A stretch of 64,000 bases of DNA from an uncultured Lachnospiraceae bacterium (GCA_947577185.1 CANPUE010000008.1:58060-122059), one strand, 5' to 3'. Counted from the stretch's first letter, positions 1-9,302 are shown. A program made the numbers and translations. Notes: generated by a model from the sequence alone, not told the origin.

Positions 1-1365
1 CGTTACGACCAAACCGCTCTCTTCTTTAAATGGTCCTGTTCCATGAAACGCCTCACAACAGTTACACAAAATGGAAGAAGTCTTATGATTCCCTGCAGTG
101 ATCTCTTTGAGCGGCTCTTTAAATCCGATGTTAACAGATGGACTCCATGCAGGTATAAACAAAAAGATTGGTGAAAAGACATCCGCCAGCCCGTAAATAT
201 ATGATTTGTCCGGAATATCTCTGCAGATTGCCGTCATGCATTTCCCTACACCGTCTATCCTGACAAATGTCACTTCTTTGCCTGGCGCCGTCAAGTGTTC
301 CACCATATCACCCGACGTGCCTCTGCCCACATTATGATATCGTGCATATTTATATTGTCTGCCGATTAAAGTTCCTTTGTAACTATAAATACAGGCGACA
401 TTGTTATCTCCTTCGTACCAGCCGCTGCCTGCCACTACAAGAAAAAGCTTTTGCAGCCTCTTTTTCTGTTTTTGATACAGGTACTGCAGGTGCGCCTGAA
501 TCGCCTCCTGCATCTCCGGGAAACATACATACTCGGGAAAAATAATCATATTAGCCCCCGCATCAATTGCTCTTTCAAGAAGAGAAACCGCTCTTTCTTT
601 TCCCTGTTTTAAATGAGCTTCTTTGTACTTTACACAATAAGATGCACCCTCCTTAAAAACCTTCTTTGTCATGTCATTCCGGCCAAAAGGAAGCAGTGCC
701 ACCCTCCATACTCTGTCACGCCTCTTCTGCTGTCTGTATTGATCCTTTTGCTCTACATACAATGAGATGATCCTGGGCGGACTGACGCCTGCAGGAAGGG
801 ATTTCTTTTCTAAAATGACCAGCCTCTCAAACTGATTTCTTATGCACAGGTCGCTGATCTTCTTTGAAAATCGAAGTTTTATTGAGGCATCTTTTAAAAG
901 ATCACTGTCCCCGTTCAGGTAAATACAGTATTGTTCGTCATAACATTTGTTCACGGGTTCAGGATCGGTACATCTTTTTTCCTTCCCCATAACATAACGA
1001 TCAATGGCATACAATAAAAACAAGGGGATTGCTGCCTCATTTGCACTGGGTATCCCAAACGCAATCAGGGTATCTTTTTTATGATGTATTTCCGCCTCTA
1101 TCTGACACAAGCAAGTTTCAAAAGAAATCCCCTGTTCCTCCTGCCGTGATAAAATCTTTTCTATATGACTGCTAAAGATCTTTAAAGCCTGCAAATTCGG
1201 ATTTACCTTTTGGGAATGCGGATTCGCCAAAATATATTTACTGATAAAGTCTGCTTCATCCTGCATTCCAACTGTATGACACAAAAAAGAGAAACTAAAA
1301 GAAAACAGATCATACACCGTATCCAGTTCTTCTAAATGTGCCTGAAAAGCTGATAAAAAGTCCAT
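1..1365 (-). CDS. Carbon-nitrogen hydrolase (nitrilase-fold) protein, C-terminus cut by window edge
   Basis: The frame is open from the ATG at 1365 to base 1, giving 455 residues without a stop, so the 3' end lies outside the window. Residues about 218-455 read as a carbon-nitrogen hydrolase domain: the Glu motif FPEY (E278), a Lys in GRQYKY (K339) and the Cys motif CRD (C381) fit the Glu-Lys-Cys triad of the family, which cleaves amide or nitrile C-N bonds. Residues 1-215 are unlike the family and I do not recognise them; they look mostly helical. An AGAAGG ribosome binding site sits about 7 bases upstream, and an extended -10 element is about 60 bases upstream. The gene looks more AT-rich than its neighbours, which hints at acquisition. 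Nitrilase domains also occur fused to defence reverse transcriptases (UG1/DRT1), but no YxDD motif is present here. The substrate is unknown. Confidence 0.75.
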   Translation of the reverse strand, partial: MDFLSAFQAHLEELDTVYDLFSFSFSFLCHTVGMQDEADFISKYILANPHSQKVNPNLQALKIFSSHIEKILSRQEEQGISFETCLCQIEAEIHHKKDTLIAFGIPSANEAAIPLFLLYAIDRYVMGKEKRCTDPEPVNKCYDEQYCIYLNGDSDLLKDASIKLRFSKKISDLCIRNQFERLVILEKKSLPAGVSPPRIISLYVEQKDQYRQQKRRDRVWRVALLPFGRNDMTKKVFKEGASYCVKYKEAHLKQGKERAVSLLERAIDAGANMIIFPEYVCFPEMQEAIQAHLQYLYQKQKKRLQKLFLVVAGSGWYEGDNNVACIYSYKGTLIGRQYKYARYHNVGRGTSGDMVEHLTAPGKEVTFVRIDGVGKCMTAICRDIPDKSYIYGLADVFSPIFLFIPAWSPSVNIGFKEPLKEITAGNHKTSSILCNCCEAFHGTGPFKEESGLVVT

Positions 1366-1425
1366 CTCTTGTATCCTTCTTCGGGTAATCATTAAAATGT
1401 CTGTGCAAAGACTTTGCCTATATTC

Positions 1426-1434
1426 ATTATAGCA
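1426..1434 (-). promoter_or_regulatory. Extended -10 promoter of the nitrilase-fold gene
   Basis: On the minus strand the sequence TGCTATAAT is a perfect extended -10 element about 60 bases before the start at 1365. No good -35 hexamer is visible, which is usual for extended -10 promoters. Confidence 0.5.
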
Positions 1435-1558
1435 GAATCCAGCTGCGCAGCATGTGATATTTTCGCCTGTTTTCCGACAAAAATTACCTGCTTCCTGAAC
1501 ATTCGTTCCGCTTAATCCATGAGAAATTGTGTGTGGAAAAAATCTAAGAAATAAGACT

Positions 1559-1593
1559 GTTTTCGGGTGCGCTAAAACGCGGCACCCGAAAAC
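1559..1593 (-). terminator. Hairpin terminator after pyrF
   Basis: A 12-bp perfect stem (arms 1559-1570 and 1582-1593, loop 11 nt) lies 26 bases past the pyrF stop. Read on the minus strand it is followed by a T-rich stretch, so it probably ends the nudix-pyrF transcript. The rest of 1366-1618 shows nothing else convincing. Confidence 0.6.
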
Positions 1594-1618
1594 ATATAAG
1601 AATCATTTACTTTACCAT

Positions 1619-2560
1619 TTACCTGCTCCCAAGCGCTCCTGCAATATCCTCCTTCATTGCAAGTACCGCTGCCCGTGAAGCCTCCGCGAAACGCTCCGCT
1701 CCATATTCCGCATACTCTTTTTGCTGGTAGGCTGCAATGATGCCTCTGGAAGAATTGACGATCGCACCAAGGCCGTCAGCGTTGAAGAAATGTACCAGAT
1801 CTGCGCCCTTTCCTCCCTGCGCGCCATAGCCGGGCACGAGGATAAAGGCTTTGGGCATAATCCTACGCAGAATCTTTCCCTGTTCCGGGTAAGTCGCACC
1901 CACAACGGCTCCTACATTGCTGTAAGAATCTCCCATGCATTCCTCACCCCATTTTGCCACATGCTCACCGACGATCTCGTACAGGGGCCGGCTGCTCCCG
2001 TCTTCCATCTGCAGCATGCGGTCCTGAAATTCACCGCTGCTTGGGTTGGACGTCTTTACGAGGACAAAAATGCCTTTATGTTCTTCTTTGCACACTTTGA
2101 TAAAAGGATTGACGCCATCCGAACCGAGATAAGGATTGACTGTCACAAAATCTTCCTCAAATCCCCGGAATGACTGACTGCCTATCTGCACCTTCCCGAG
2201 ATGTCCGATCGCATAGGCTTCCGATGTGGAGCCGATATCACCGCGCTTAACATCACCGATCACGATCAGTCCCTTTTCTTTACAATATGAAACTGTCCGC
2301 TGGAAAACAGCCAGTCCCTCGATGCCGAACTGCTCATACATGGCAATCTGCGGCTTTACTGCCGGGATCAAATCATAAATATTGTCGATGATCTCTTTGT
2401 TAAACAGCCAGACTGCTTCGGCCGCGCCCTTTAAGTTCTCTCCATACTGCTCGAACGCTTTTTTCTGCAGATGTTCCGGAATATACTTTAACATCGGATC
2501 CAGTCCGACCACGATCGGCGCTCCGGTCTTCTTTATTTTACTGATTAATTCATTTATCAT
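1619..2560 (-). CDS. pyrF: Orotidine 5'-phosphate decarboxylase
   Basis: This cytoplasmic enzyme decarboxylates OMP to UMP, the last step of de novo pyrimidine synthesis. The 313-residue protein begins MINELISKI with the VVGLDP strand. It carries the catalytic Asp-Lys-Asp set in GDVKRGDIG and the phosphate-binding end VNSSRGI, typical of the longer type 2 OMP decarboxylases. The ATG at 2560 is chosen because GAGGAAGG lies 7 bases upstream; the frame stays open to 2632 but without a ribosome binding site or family similarity. No other pyr genes are in the window. It follows the nudix gene by 89 bases and is probably co-transcribed with it, ending at the hairpin at 1559-1593. Confidence 0.93.
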   Translation of the reverse strand: MINELISKIKKTGAPIVVGLDPMLKYIPEHLQKKAFEQYGENLKGAAEAVWLFNKEIIDNIYDLIPAVKPQIAMYEQFGIEGLAVFQRTVSYCKEKGLIVIGDVKRGDIGSTSEAYAIGHLGKVQIGSQSFRGFEEDFVTVNPYLGSDGVNPFIKVCKEEHKGIFVLVKTSNPSSGEFQDRMLQMEDGSSRPLYEIVGEHVAKWGEECMGDSYSNVGAVVGATYPEQGKILRRIMPKAFILVPGYGAQGGKGADLVHFFNADGLGAIVNSSRGIIAAYQQKEYAEYGAERFAEASRAAVLAMKEDIAGALGSR

Positions 2561-2649
2561 TCTGGTTTCCTTCCTCATGTGCTGCTCCGGTATTTGCGGA
2601 TTCCGCTCTGCCGGTTTCAGCCGCCTTCCCACTTTTCCGTTCTATCTTA

Positions 2650-3054
2650 TCAGAGCGTCTTACCTTTGAGATCCTGCAGTACAAACTGGTTCTCAATATA
2701 TTCCTCAAACTGCTCCCGTTTCACCCACTCATATTCGCCGTAATCTTCCGAAAGCACAATATGTTTTTCCTCCTCTTCCGGAACCGAACAGATATAGGCT
2801 ATGCCGACACAGTGTGTATCACCGAGAAGGCTGGACCAGGTGTATTCAATTTTTTCGATTTTTCCATCTATGGACAGCTGTTCCTGGATCGCGCGCAGAA
2901 CCGCCTCATCCGGCGCCTCTCCATGCTCCACTTCCGTATCTACAAACTCCCATACAAAGGGATCCGGAATGCGGTCATCCACCCATCTCTTGAGCAGCAG
3001 ATAGCTATCCTCTTTTTTAATGATTCCTTTTACGCGTAAGAAGGTATCTCCCAT
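2650..3054 (-). CDS. NUDIX-family protein with a degenerate Nudix box
   Basis: A 134-residue protein with Nudix layout: the first strands (FLRVKGIIKKEDSYLLLKR), the pre-box WEFVDTEVEHGE, then a helix in the place of the Nudix box. Nudix enzymes hydrolyse nucleoside diphosphates linked to other groups. Here the box reads GEAPDEAVLRAIQEQLSID, so the canonical RExxEE has become RAxxEQ, removing at least two acidic or metal-related positions; activity is doubtful. The ATG at 3054 (MGDTFL) is chosen over the open frame to 3135, because a consensus promoter overlaps the longer version. It is the first gene of a probable two-gene unit with pyrF. Confidence 0.7.
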   Translation of the reverse strand: MGDTFLRVKGIIKKEDSYLLLKRWVDDRIPDPFVWEFVDTEVEHGEAPDEAVLRAIQEQLSIDGKIEKIEYTWSSLLGDTHCVGIAYICSVPEEEEKHIVLSEDYGEYEWVKREQFEEYIENQFVLQDLKGKTL

Positions 3055-3106
3055 AATCAATAACCCTGCCTTTCTGCAAATTAAACTCTGATGTGATCTA
3101 CTAAAT

Positions 3107-3135
3107 ATAGTACCATCGGGCATTTCACTTGTCAA
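3107..3135 (-). promoter_or_regulatory. Promoter of nudix-pyrF
   Basis: On the minus strand TTGACA (3130-3135) and TACTAT (3107-3112) are separated by exactly 17 bp, with TG one base before the -10. It lies just after the stop of the upstream TPR gene, so nudix-pyrF can be transcribed separately from the long operon. Confidence 0.75.
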
Positions 3136-3141
3136 ATATCA

Positions 3142-4185
3142 TTATCTTGTTTTCAGGAACTGGTACTCGCGTTTGGCGGCCTCATCATCCGGATAGGATT
3201 TGAGATAATCGCTCATCAGTGCTGCGGCGCCCTTATAGTCCTCCATCTTTTCATAGGCAGCGATCTCGTTGAATTTCAACGCCTGCATGATATCGTTCCC
3301 CTCAATGGCCATCGCCGACTGAAATGCCATCAATGCCAGTTCGTATTCTCCCATCTGCATCCGGCAGAGTCCCAGCTGATTATAAATCTCTGCCTTACTC
3401 TGGTCATTAAGCGTATAATCATTATAAATGCTGGCCGCATAATTGTAATCGCCCAATGCCTCATAGGTTCTTCCCAGATACAGAGAGGCTTCATAATCCG
3501 ATGAGATTTTGACCTGTGAAAGATGGTTCTTGGCATTTTCATAATCTTCCATATAATAATAAATGCGTCCCAGATCATAATTGGAAATGTTTTTTTCGTT
3601 ATCCGCTATGACCTTCTGAAAGTATTCTCTGCCGACATCACGATAACCGTTGTCCACCAGCGCGATATAAATCTGAATCAGCCGGTCATAATTTTGCTTA
3701 TCCAGTTCAATCGCCTTATCAAAGTCCGTCCTGGCATTTTCATAATCACCGCTGTAAAGCTTCACGCTTCCTCGCAGATAATAGGCCTCCACGTCTTTGG
3801 GACGCAGCGCCAGTATGGCATCATAAGCGCGTATCGCTTCCTGCTCCTGCCCGTTTCGGAAATAGGCAGTGGCAAGATAATAGTTAATATCATAGTCGAT
3901 GTCCCGAATGGTCCCGTCGCCAAGCCGCAGCGCTTTTTCCAGATAGGGGATCGCATTCTCATACTGGGAAAGTCCCATGTAGGCCAGACCGATCCCACGG
4001 CACAGCATTCTTTCTTCCTCATGATTGGCTAAAGCCTCATCAAATTCTTTTAAAGCCGCCTCATATTCAAGATTCTGTATCGCCTCCATGCCGGCTTTGG
4101 TATGGCTGATCTCCTCTTTTGCGCCGCATCCTGCAAAAAGCAGGGAAAGGACGACGCCCATTGCAACTAATTTCATCCTTTTCAT
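3142..4185 (-). CDS. TPR-repeat lipoprotein
   Basis: A 347-residue protein with a lipoprotein signal peptide: basic start MKRMK, hydrophobic core, lipobox LFAGC with the lipidated Cys at about residue 20. The rest is tandem tetratricopeptide repeats with the usual G-Y-A-P spacing, for example EAALKEFDEAL, NAIPYLEKAL, EAIRAYDAIL, NARTDFDKAI and DYNYAASIYNDY, about eight units. TPRs form a helical solenoid that binds peptides or partner proteins, here on the outer face of the membrane. It is the last gene of the long minus-strand run and follows the YdcF-type gene by 74 bases. The binding partner cannot be told from sequence. Confidence 0.8.
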   Translation of the reverse strand: MKRMKLVAMGVVLSLLFAGCGAKEEISHTKAGMEAIQNLEYEAALKEFDEALANHEEERMLCRGIGLAYMGLSQYENAIPYLEKALRLGDGTIRDIDYDINYYLATAYFRNGQEQEAIRAYDAILALRPKDVEAYYLRGSVKLYSGDYENARTDFDKAIELDKQNYDRLIQIYIALVDNGYRDVGREYFQKVIADNEKNISNYDLGRIYYYMEDYENAKNHLSQVKISSDYEASLYLGRTYEALGDYNYAASIYNDYTLNDQSKAEIYNQLGLCRMQMGEYELALMAFQSAMAIEGNDIMQALKFNEIAAYEKMEDYKGAAALMSDYLKSYPDDEAAKREYQFLKTR

Positions 4186-4259
4186 CTTTTTACCCTGTAT
4201 CCGCTTCTTCTTTTGCTGTTTGGAAACAGTCTTTGCCGTTTGTACGCACCCTGCAACGG

Positions 4260-5006
4260 TCAGACCAGATTTCCAAAAATCAGATCCTTTATAATGCCAA
4301 AAAATTCCCTCACCATATTATTTACCTGAAAAAAAATATCCGAGGGCGCCGCGATCCCGCAGACATGCCGTATCCCATAATGTTTCGCCAGATGGACGCC
4401 GCGGAAAACATGAAAATTGTTGGTCACGATACCCACTGTGTCATTCTCCATATCCAGATAGACCGAACTGAACGCGATATTTTCGGAGGTATCCGTTGAC
4501 TTATCTTCGAGCAGAATGCGTGCCGGATCGATCCCGCGGCCGATCAGATATGCGGCCATTCCCTCAGCCTCCGTACACGGTTCATTCGGTCCCTGCCCTC
4601 CTGAGACGATGCACATCGTTCCCTCATTCTCTGTCAGATAGTCATACGCAGTATCGAGACGGAATTTTAAGGCGGCGGAAGGTCCGTTTTCTTTTACCTG
4701 CGCACCCAACACAATAATATAATCAAGACCGGCTTCTCCTTTGGCCCTGCATTGACTGATAATGCACCCCTCCACGATCACGAAGGTAAGGATCCCGAAT
4801 ATAAGGCCGATTACGATAATCCTGCGCATGAAAGAGGGCAGCCGCAGCCACAGATCAAAATGTAAGAAAAATGCAAGCCCCAGAAAGCAGACCCCGCCGA
4901 ATCCCCACACGAGGTAGAACCGTGTTCCGGATTTAATGCTGTATATCAGCAGGCAGTAGGCAAAACAAAGCAGACTGCACACGCCGCAGATGATCTCTTT
5001 TTTCAT
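4260..5006 (-). CDS. YdcF/SanA-like DUF218 membrane protein
   Basis: A 248-residue protein with three hydrophobic N-terminal segments (about residues 6-24, 30-48 and 62-83) followed by a DUF218 domain starting DYIIVLGAQVKENGPS. The domain has the family hallmarks: VLGA strand, SGGQGPNE, EAEGMAAYLIGRGID, the E-x-x-S-x-x-T-x-E-N run (LLEDKSTDTSENI) and TNNFHVFR. DUF218 proteins such as E. coli SanA are linked to envelope integrity; their reaction is not settled. The gap to the upstream lipoprotein gene is 33 bases and to the downstream TPR gene 74, suggesting one transcript with an envelope theme. Confidence 0.82.
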   Translation of the reverse strand: MKKEIICGVCSLLCFAYCLLIYSIKSGTRFYLVWGFGGVCFLGLAFFLHFDLWLRLPSFMRRIIVIGLIFGILTFVIVEGCIISQCRAKGEAGLDYIIVLGAQVKENGPSAALKFRLDTAYDYLTENEGTMCIVSGGQGPNEPCTEAEGMAAYLIGRGIDPARILLEDKSTDTSENIAFSSVYLDMENDTVGIVTNNFHVFRGVHLAKHYGIRHVCGIAAPSDIFFQVNNMVREFFGIIKDLIFGNLV

Positions 5007-5039
5007 ACGTCTTCTTCCGTATCCTTTCTACCGCATTTG

Positions 5040-6323
5040 TCAGAGCACATTGCGCACCCTTCCCGTCTCAAAGAACAGTTCCAGCGCTTCCCGCATTTCT
5101 TCATCCGGCTGCGTCATTTCTTCCCCGTTTTCTTCCAGTAAAGAAGTGGCAATCATGGAATACTGGTTTCTGTCATCTTCCGCGTAGATCATAATCACGC
5201 TGTAGAGTTTATCGTCCTCATACTCTTTCATGGAGAAGCAGAGAGTACGCCCGAGAAAAGTAAAGCCTACATCTTTCATCTCCAGATCCTGAACGCCTTC
5301 CATCTCTCCCAGCATCTGTAAGGTTCCTTCCGCATCTTCCAGCATATACTCGATGAGCCCAAACGCTTCCATCACTTCCATCAGGCAGATTCCCGTATCG
5401 GCGTTGTCAAAATCGCCGTCAGGCGCATAGAAAGTTGAACCGTATCCGCTTGCCGCTTCATCAAATTCCCAGCCGTCAGGCAATTCAAAGGACAGGCCGT
5501 CCAGATAAAAAACCCCGTCCACAGACTGGCCGGTATTTTCAAATTTCGCTCTTTTTATCTCCGCAAAGGAGCTGTCCCACCCAAGAGGGACCCGGTAAAA
5601 CGAAGACAGTTCCTGTAACAGGCTGTCTGTCTCACTGGTAGTATTGTCGGCATCTATGGTGACGACCACAAGCGCCAGTATCTCATCATCTATCTTCTGT
5701 AAACTATACACGACCACAAACGGTGCATAGGTATCTTCCAAAGCATCATACTTCATAAAATTCATTTCACAGGAGGCTGCATCTTTACTCAGCTCCTCTA
5801 TCGCAGTTACTTCCAGATCAAAGTAATTCTCATAGTGATAATCGATTTCACCTTCCACATATTTTTCAAGATTGGAACTGACCGTATAGTCCTCCTGCTT
5901 ATATTGTACATACGGTTCCAGATCCACCTTGACGGAAACCCCGGCGTACTCACCTTTTGCGGACGCACCGGAAGCATACGCTTTTTCTCCGTTCGGTACA
6001 TAAACAGGAATCTCTGCTTCCTGTCTGGAATCTGTCTTAGCTGTAATCAGGCTTTTTTCTGTCAGGTATTTAAAATCCTTACTACCCGAAGCATGTTCTG
6101 AACCAAAGTATACACCCTGTCCGGCCCCGGGCGTTTCCTGCGCTGTTTCTTCTTCCCGGGATACCGGTATTTCAGGGATCATAACCATTTCATGCCTGCG
6201 ATTAAACGTCAGGTCTGCCGCGTCAGGCGCCGCGTCGGCTGCAGCATAACCACAGCCGACGCAGAAAGTCGTCAGACAAAAACTGAATATGACAGAAATT
6301 ATTCTTTTCTTTTTACTGCTCAC
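5040..6323 (-). CDS. Secreted lipoprotein of unknown function
   Basis: A 427-residue product if the GTG at 6323 is used. This start puts a basic N-terminus and hydrophobic stretch before the lipobox FCVGC, and an AGAAGG site lies upstream. The mature part is acidic with a low-complexity start, then two alpha/beta segments; the second (LSFELPDGWEFDEAASGYGS) resembles PsbP/Mog1-like proteins that start with a plain polar strand, but this is weak. The start lies four bases after the stop of the hybrid kinase, implying translational coupling. A surface lipoprotein coupled to a membrane sensor kinase may be an accessory ligand-binding or signalling partner; that is inference. Confidence 0.7.
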   Translation of the reverse strand: MSSKKKRIISVIFSFCLTTFCVGCGYAAADAAPDAADLTFNRRHEMVMIPEIPVSREEETAQETPGAGQGVYFGSEHASGSKDFKYLTEKSLITAKTDSRQEAEIPVYVPNGEKAYASGASAKGEYAGVSVKVDLEPYVQYKQEDYTVSSNLEKYVEGEIDYHYENYFDLEVTAIEELSKDAASCEMNFMKYDALEDTYAPFVVVYSLQKIDDEILALVVVTIDADNTTSETDSLLQELSSFYRVPLGWDSSFAEIKRAKFENTGQSVDGVFYLDGLSFELPDGWEFDEAASGYGSTFYAPDGDFDNADTGICLMEVMEAFGLIEYMLEDAEGTLQMLGEMEGVQDLEMKDVGFTFLGRTLCFSMKEYEDDKLYSVIMIYAEDDRNQYSMIATSLLEENGEEMTQPDEEMREALELFFETGRVRNVL

Positions 6324-6327
6324 TTTT

Positions 6328-8910
6328 TTACTGATCCTTCTTCCCCTTCTCTCCCTGTTTGGGATCATCCAGATATTTTGACAGAATGCGCATACACTCT
6401 TTCACATCGATCGGTTTCGCGATATGGGCAACCATACCGCATTCCAGACAGCGCTGCGCATCGTCTGAGAAAGCATCCGCTGTCATGGCAATAATCGGCA
6501 GACCGCTGTCTTCACGTTCCAGCGCCTTAATTGCTCTTGTGGCGTCATAGCCGTCCATGACAGGCATACGGATATCCATCAGGATCGCGTCATAATATCC
6601 AATCTCGGAATCATCAAACATCTGCAGACATTCTTTGCCATTCACCGCACGATCCAGATCCATTCCTGTCACCGACAGGATCGCACTTGCGACTTCCCAG
6701 TTCAAATCTATGTCTTCCGCCAGAAGAATATGCTTACCGGTAAAGTCAGGTTCCGAGCTTTCTCCCTCTTCCAGTTCCTTATTATACTCGTCCATATACT
6801 GTTTGAGGCGATGGTACAATGTCGATTTAAAGAGCGGTTTGGAGATAAATCCCTCGATCATGGATTCGTCCACATTAGATTCCATTTCGCTCCAGTCATA
6901 TGCTGAGATCAGGAAGATCGGAATATCAATCCCCACAAGCCGGCGGATCGCCTTTACCGTTTCAATCCCGTCCATACCCGGCATTTTCCAGTCTATCAGG
7001 ACAAACTTATAATCGTCTTTCTTTTTATGGCGCTCTTCTATCTGCTTAACGGCTTCCTCACCGCTCATTACCCATTCCGCACGTGTTCCGAGTTCATTTA
7101 AGTTTGCAACCGCGCTCTCACATAACAGTTCGTTATCATCCACTACCAGAATATTCCACTCCGGCAGTTTCATCTCATCTTCAGTCAGATCAGACATCTG
7201 CAGGTCTAATATTACATGGAACGTGCTTCCCTTTCCCTGCTCGCTTTCCAGCTCGATCGTTCCGCCCATAAGATCAATGATCTTCTTTGCAATGGATGTC
7301 CCCAGTCCGCTGCCCACAATATAGCGCACCTTATCCGTTTCTTCCCTGGAAAAAGTGTCCCATATTTTTTGCTGGAATTCCGGTGACATACCGATTCCCG
7401 TATCCTTCACAAGGAAATGTGTCCGTATGAGGTCGTCCTTTTCCGGTATGACCTCCTGCTGCATATACACATCTACCCGACCGCCTTCCGGCGTGAACTT
7501 CACCGCATTTGACAACAGATTTAACAGCACCTGATTGAGGCGGACACTGTCACAGATCACGTTTTCCGAAAAAATATTTTTGATAAAAATATCAAATATC
7601 TGCTTTTTCTCACTGACCTGCGGCTGTATGATATTCACAATGTCATCCATCAGCTCTTTGAGCGAAACCGCCTGCATGTTGAGCACCATTTTTCCGCTGT
7701 CGATTTTAGACATGTCCAAAACGTCATTAATCAGGCCGAGTAAATGTTTACTGGAAAGGCTGATCTTATTAAGGCAGTCTTTCAGTCTGTCGCTGTCTTC
7801 CAGATTTTTCTGAGCGATACCTGTCATACCGATAATTGCATTCATAGGTGTCCGGATATCATGACTCATGCTGGCAAGGAAATCACTCTTGGCCATATTG
7901 GCATGAACAGCCTCTCTTCTCGCAATGGCGAGATCTGTGATCTGCCGTTTGGAAATGCGGTAATACATCACGAAAATGACTGCCATTGCAATAAAGATAA
8001 TCATGCTGGAAGCCAATGTAATGAGAATCCGCAGAGTAGACAGGTCACTGATCGACTGCGTCAGAAAATTCACCGGCATTGCACAGATCAGATACCAGCC
8101 GGAATTTCCAGGTAACGGTGAACAATAAATCTGCTTCTCTTCCCCTCCTGAGCTGACACGTTCAAAATACGGCGTACCCGCAGTCATCGACTGTTTCAGT
8201 TCTTCTACATACTGGGCCGGCAGCTTATCGTTGTATTCGTCATACATTTCCAGGATACGGTTGAAATAGCTTTCTCTATAAGCATCCGAATTTCTGATAA
8301 TGAAATCACCATTTCTGTTAATAATGTGATAATAAACCAATGTTGATTCCCCACTCAGGAAAAGGAGATCATTCAGATAATCGGAGGGAAAACCTGCCAC
8401 CAATGCCTTGCTTGTCTTACCGTTTTTCATCGGATATGCCGCACTGACGCCAATCAGAATCATCTTCTCTCCATCAGCCATTTCCACAGAAGTCAGCATA
8501 GTCCCTTCCTTCTCAAGAGATTCCGCAATGTGCTCGTAATTGGGAACTGACAGTTCATCTCCCGTAATAATCTCTGTATTCGTGTGATTTTCGTACAGAG
8601 CCAGGTATTCAAAACTCCGGTACTCCGCGTTCAACATAAGTTCCTCAAGAAGATCATCTCCATAAACACTGTTCTCCGGAGGAGTCTGCTCTATCATTCC
8701 CTCCACCTGCATCAGTCTCAGATCAATAATTGACTGAAATTTCTGCTGGATCTGCAGACTCATTTCAGACATGTAAATGTGGCTGATCTCTTCCATGGAC
8801 TTTTTGGTCTCTCTTGACATAAACAGTGTCAATCCGGCAAATACGATGATACTGATCACAATAACACTGATGATACTGTGCTCAAAAAATTTCATTGTCT
8901 TTTTATCCAT
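6328..8910 (-). CDS. Membrane hybrid sensor histidine kinase with two receiver domains
   Basis: An 860-residue multistep phosphorelay kinase. TM1 is at about residues 12-31, an extracellular Cache-like sensor at about 32-295, and TM2 at about 296-317. The dimerisation/phosphoacceptor motif is MSHDIRTPMNAIIG (H350), followed by the ATPase domain (NLLSNAVKF, DTGIGM, GSGLGTSIAKK). Two receivers follow, with phosphoacceptor Asp in LIDWKMPGMDG and in ILMDIRMPVMDG. There is no fused Hpt domain, but a separate Hpt gene lies immediately upstream, 38 bases away. The ATG at 8910 is used because GGAG sits 7 bases upstream; the frame continues to 8931 without a ribosome binding site. Likely path: H350 to receiver to free Hpt to a soluble regulator in the operon. 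Confidence 0.9.
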   Translation of the reverse strand: MDKKTMKFFEHSIISVIVISIIVFAGLTLFMSRETKKSMEEISHIYMSEMSLQIQQKFQSIIDLRLMQVEGMIEQTPPENSVYGDDLLEELMLNAEYRSFEYLALYENHTNTEIITGDELSVPNYEHIAESLEKEGTMLTSVEMADGEKMILIGVSAAYPMKNGKTSKALVAGFPSDYLNDLLFLSGESTLVYYHIINRNGDFIIRNSDAYRESYFNRILEMYDEYNDKLPAQYVEELKQSMTAGTPYFERVSSGGEEKQIYCSPLPGNSGWYLICAMPVNFLTQSISDLSTLRILITLASSMIIFIAMAVIFVMYYRISKRQITDLAIARREAVHANMAKSDFLASMSHDIRTPMNAIIGMTGIAQKNLEDSDRLKDCLNKISLSSKHLLGLINDVLDMSKIDSGKMVLNMQAVSLKELMDDIVNIIQPQVSEKKQIFDIFIKNIFSENVICDSVRLNQVLLNLLSNAVKFTPEGGRVDVYMQQEVIPEKDDLIRTHFLVKDTGIGMSPEFQQKIWDTFSREETDKVRYIVGSGLGTSIAKKIIDLMGGTIELESEQGKGSTFHVILDLQMSDLTEDEMKLPEWNILVVDDNELLCESAVANLNELGTRAEWVMSGEEAVKQIEERHKKKDDYKFVLIDWKMPGMDGIETVKAIRRLVGIDIPIFLISAYDWSEMESNVDESMIEGFISKPLFKSTLYHRLKQYMDEYNKELEEGESSEPDFTGKHILLAEDIDLNWEVASAILSVTGMDLDRAVNGKECLQMFDDSEIGYYDAILMDIRMPVMDGYDATRAIKALEREDSGLPIIAMTADAFSDDAQRCLECGMVAHIAKPIDVKECMRILSKYLDDPKQGEKGKKDQ

Positions 8911-8948
8911 CTTATTTCTCCATTCATCCATAAATGCAATGAAATTCC

Positions 8949-9302
8949 TTATTCCATATATTTTTCAATACATGCCACGATCTCATCCTGTACGGGCAGG
9001 ATGCTGCCCAGCTCTGCTCTTGCCTCTTCAGGTTTTCCTGCACGAAGCAGATCCACAATCTTTGTATAAGCTTCGTATACGGGCGTAATAGATAAATTTC
9101 CTGAAACACCTTTGATCGCATGTGTTTTTTCTATAATATCATTATAATCATTTCCGTCAAACCCCGTATCCACATGATAGGTCTTAATCGATTTGGTAAA
9201 AGAACCAAGCAGTCTCGTATACAGTTTTTCGTTTCCGCTGATACGTTTTAAACCGCCGTCAACATCTACATTTAAGGCTTTCAGTTCGTCGAATAAACTC
9301 AT
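8949..9302 (-). CDS. Stand-alone Hpt phosphotransfer protein
   Basis: A 117-residue four-helix histidine phosphotransfer protein. The phosphorylated His lies in THAIKGVSGNLS (about residue 61), with the usual preceding start ERL-like segment (YTRLLGSFTKS) and the C-terminal helix pair. It passes phosphate between receivers and has no enzyme activity of its own. Placed between the MCP and the hybrid kinase that lacks an Hpt, it is the natural shuttle from that kinase to the CheY, CheB or REC-HD-GYP receivers of the same operon. A 100-base gap with a hairpin separates it from the MCP gene. Confidence 0.9.
   Translation of the reverse strand: MSLFDELKALNVDVDGGLKRISGNEKLYTRLLGSFTKSIKTYHVDTGFDGNDYNDIIEKTHAIKGVSGNLSITPVYEAYTKIVDLLRAGKPEEARAELGSILPVQDEIVACIEKYME

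Noticed and set aside
1..1365. Defence reverse transcriptase (UG1/DRT1) with nitrilase domain
   Set aside because: The N-terminal half has no YxDD or other polymerase motifs, so only the nitrilase-fold call is kept.
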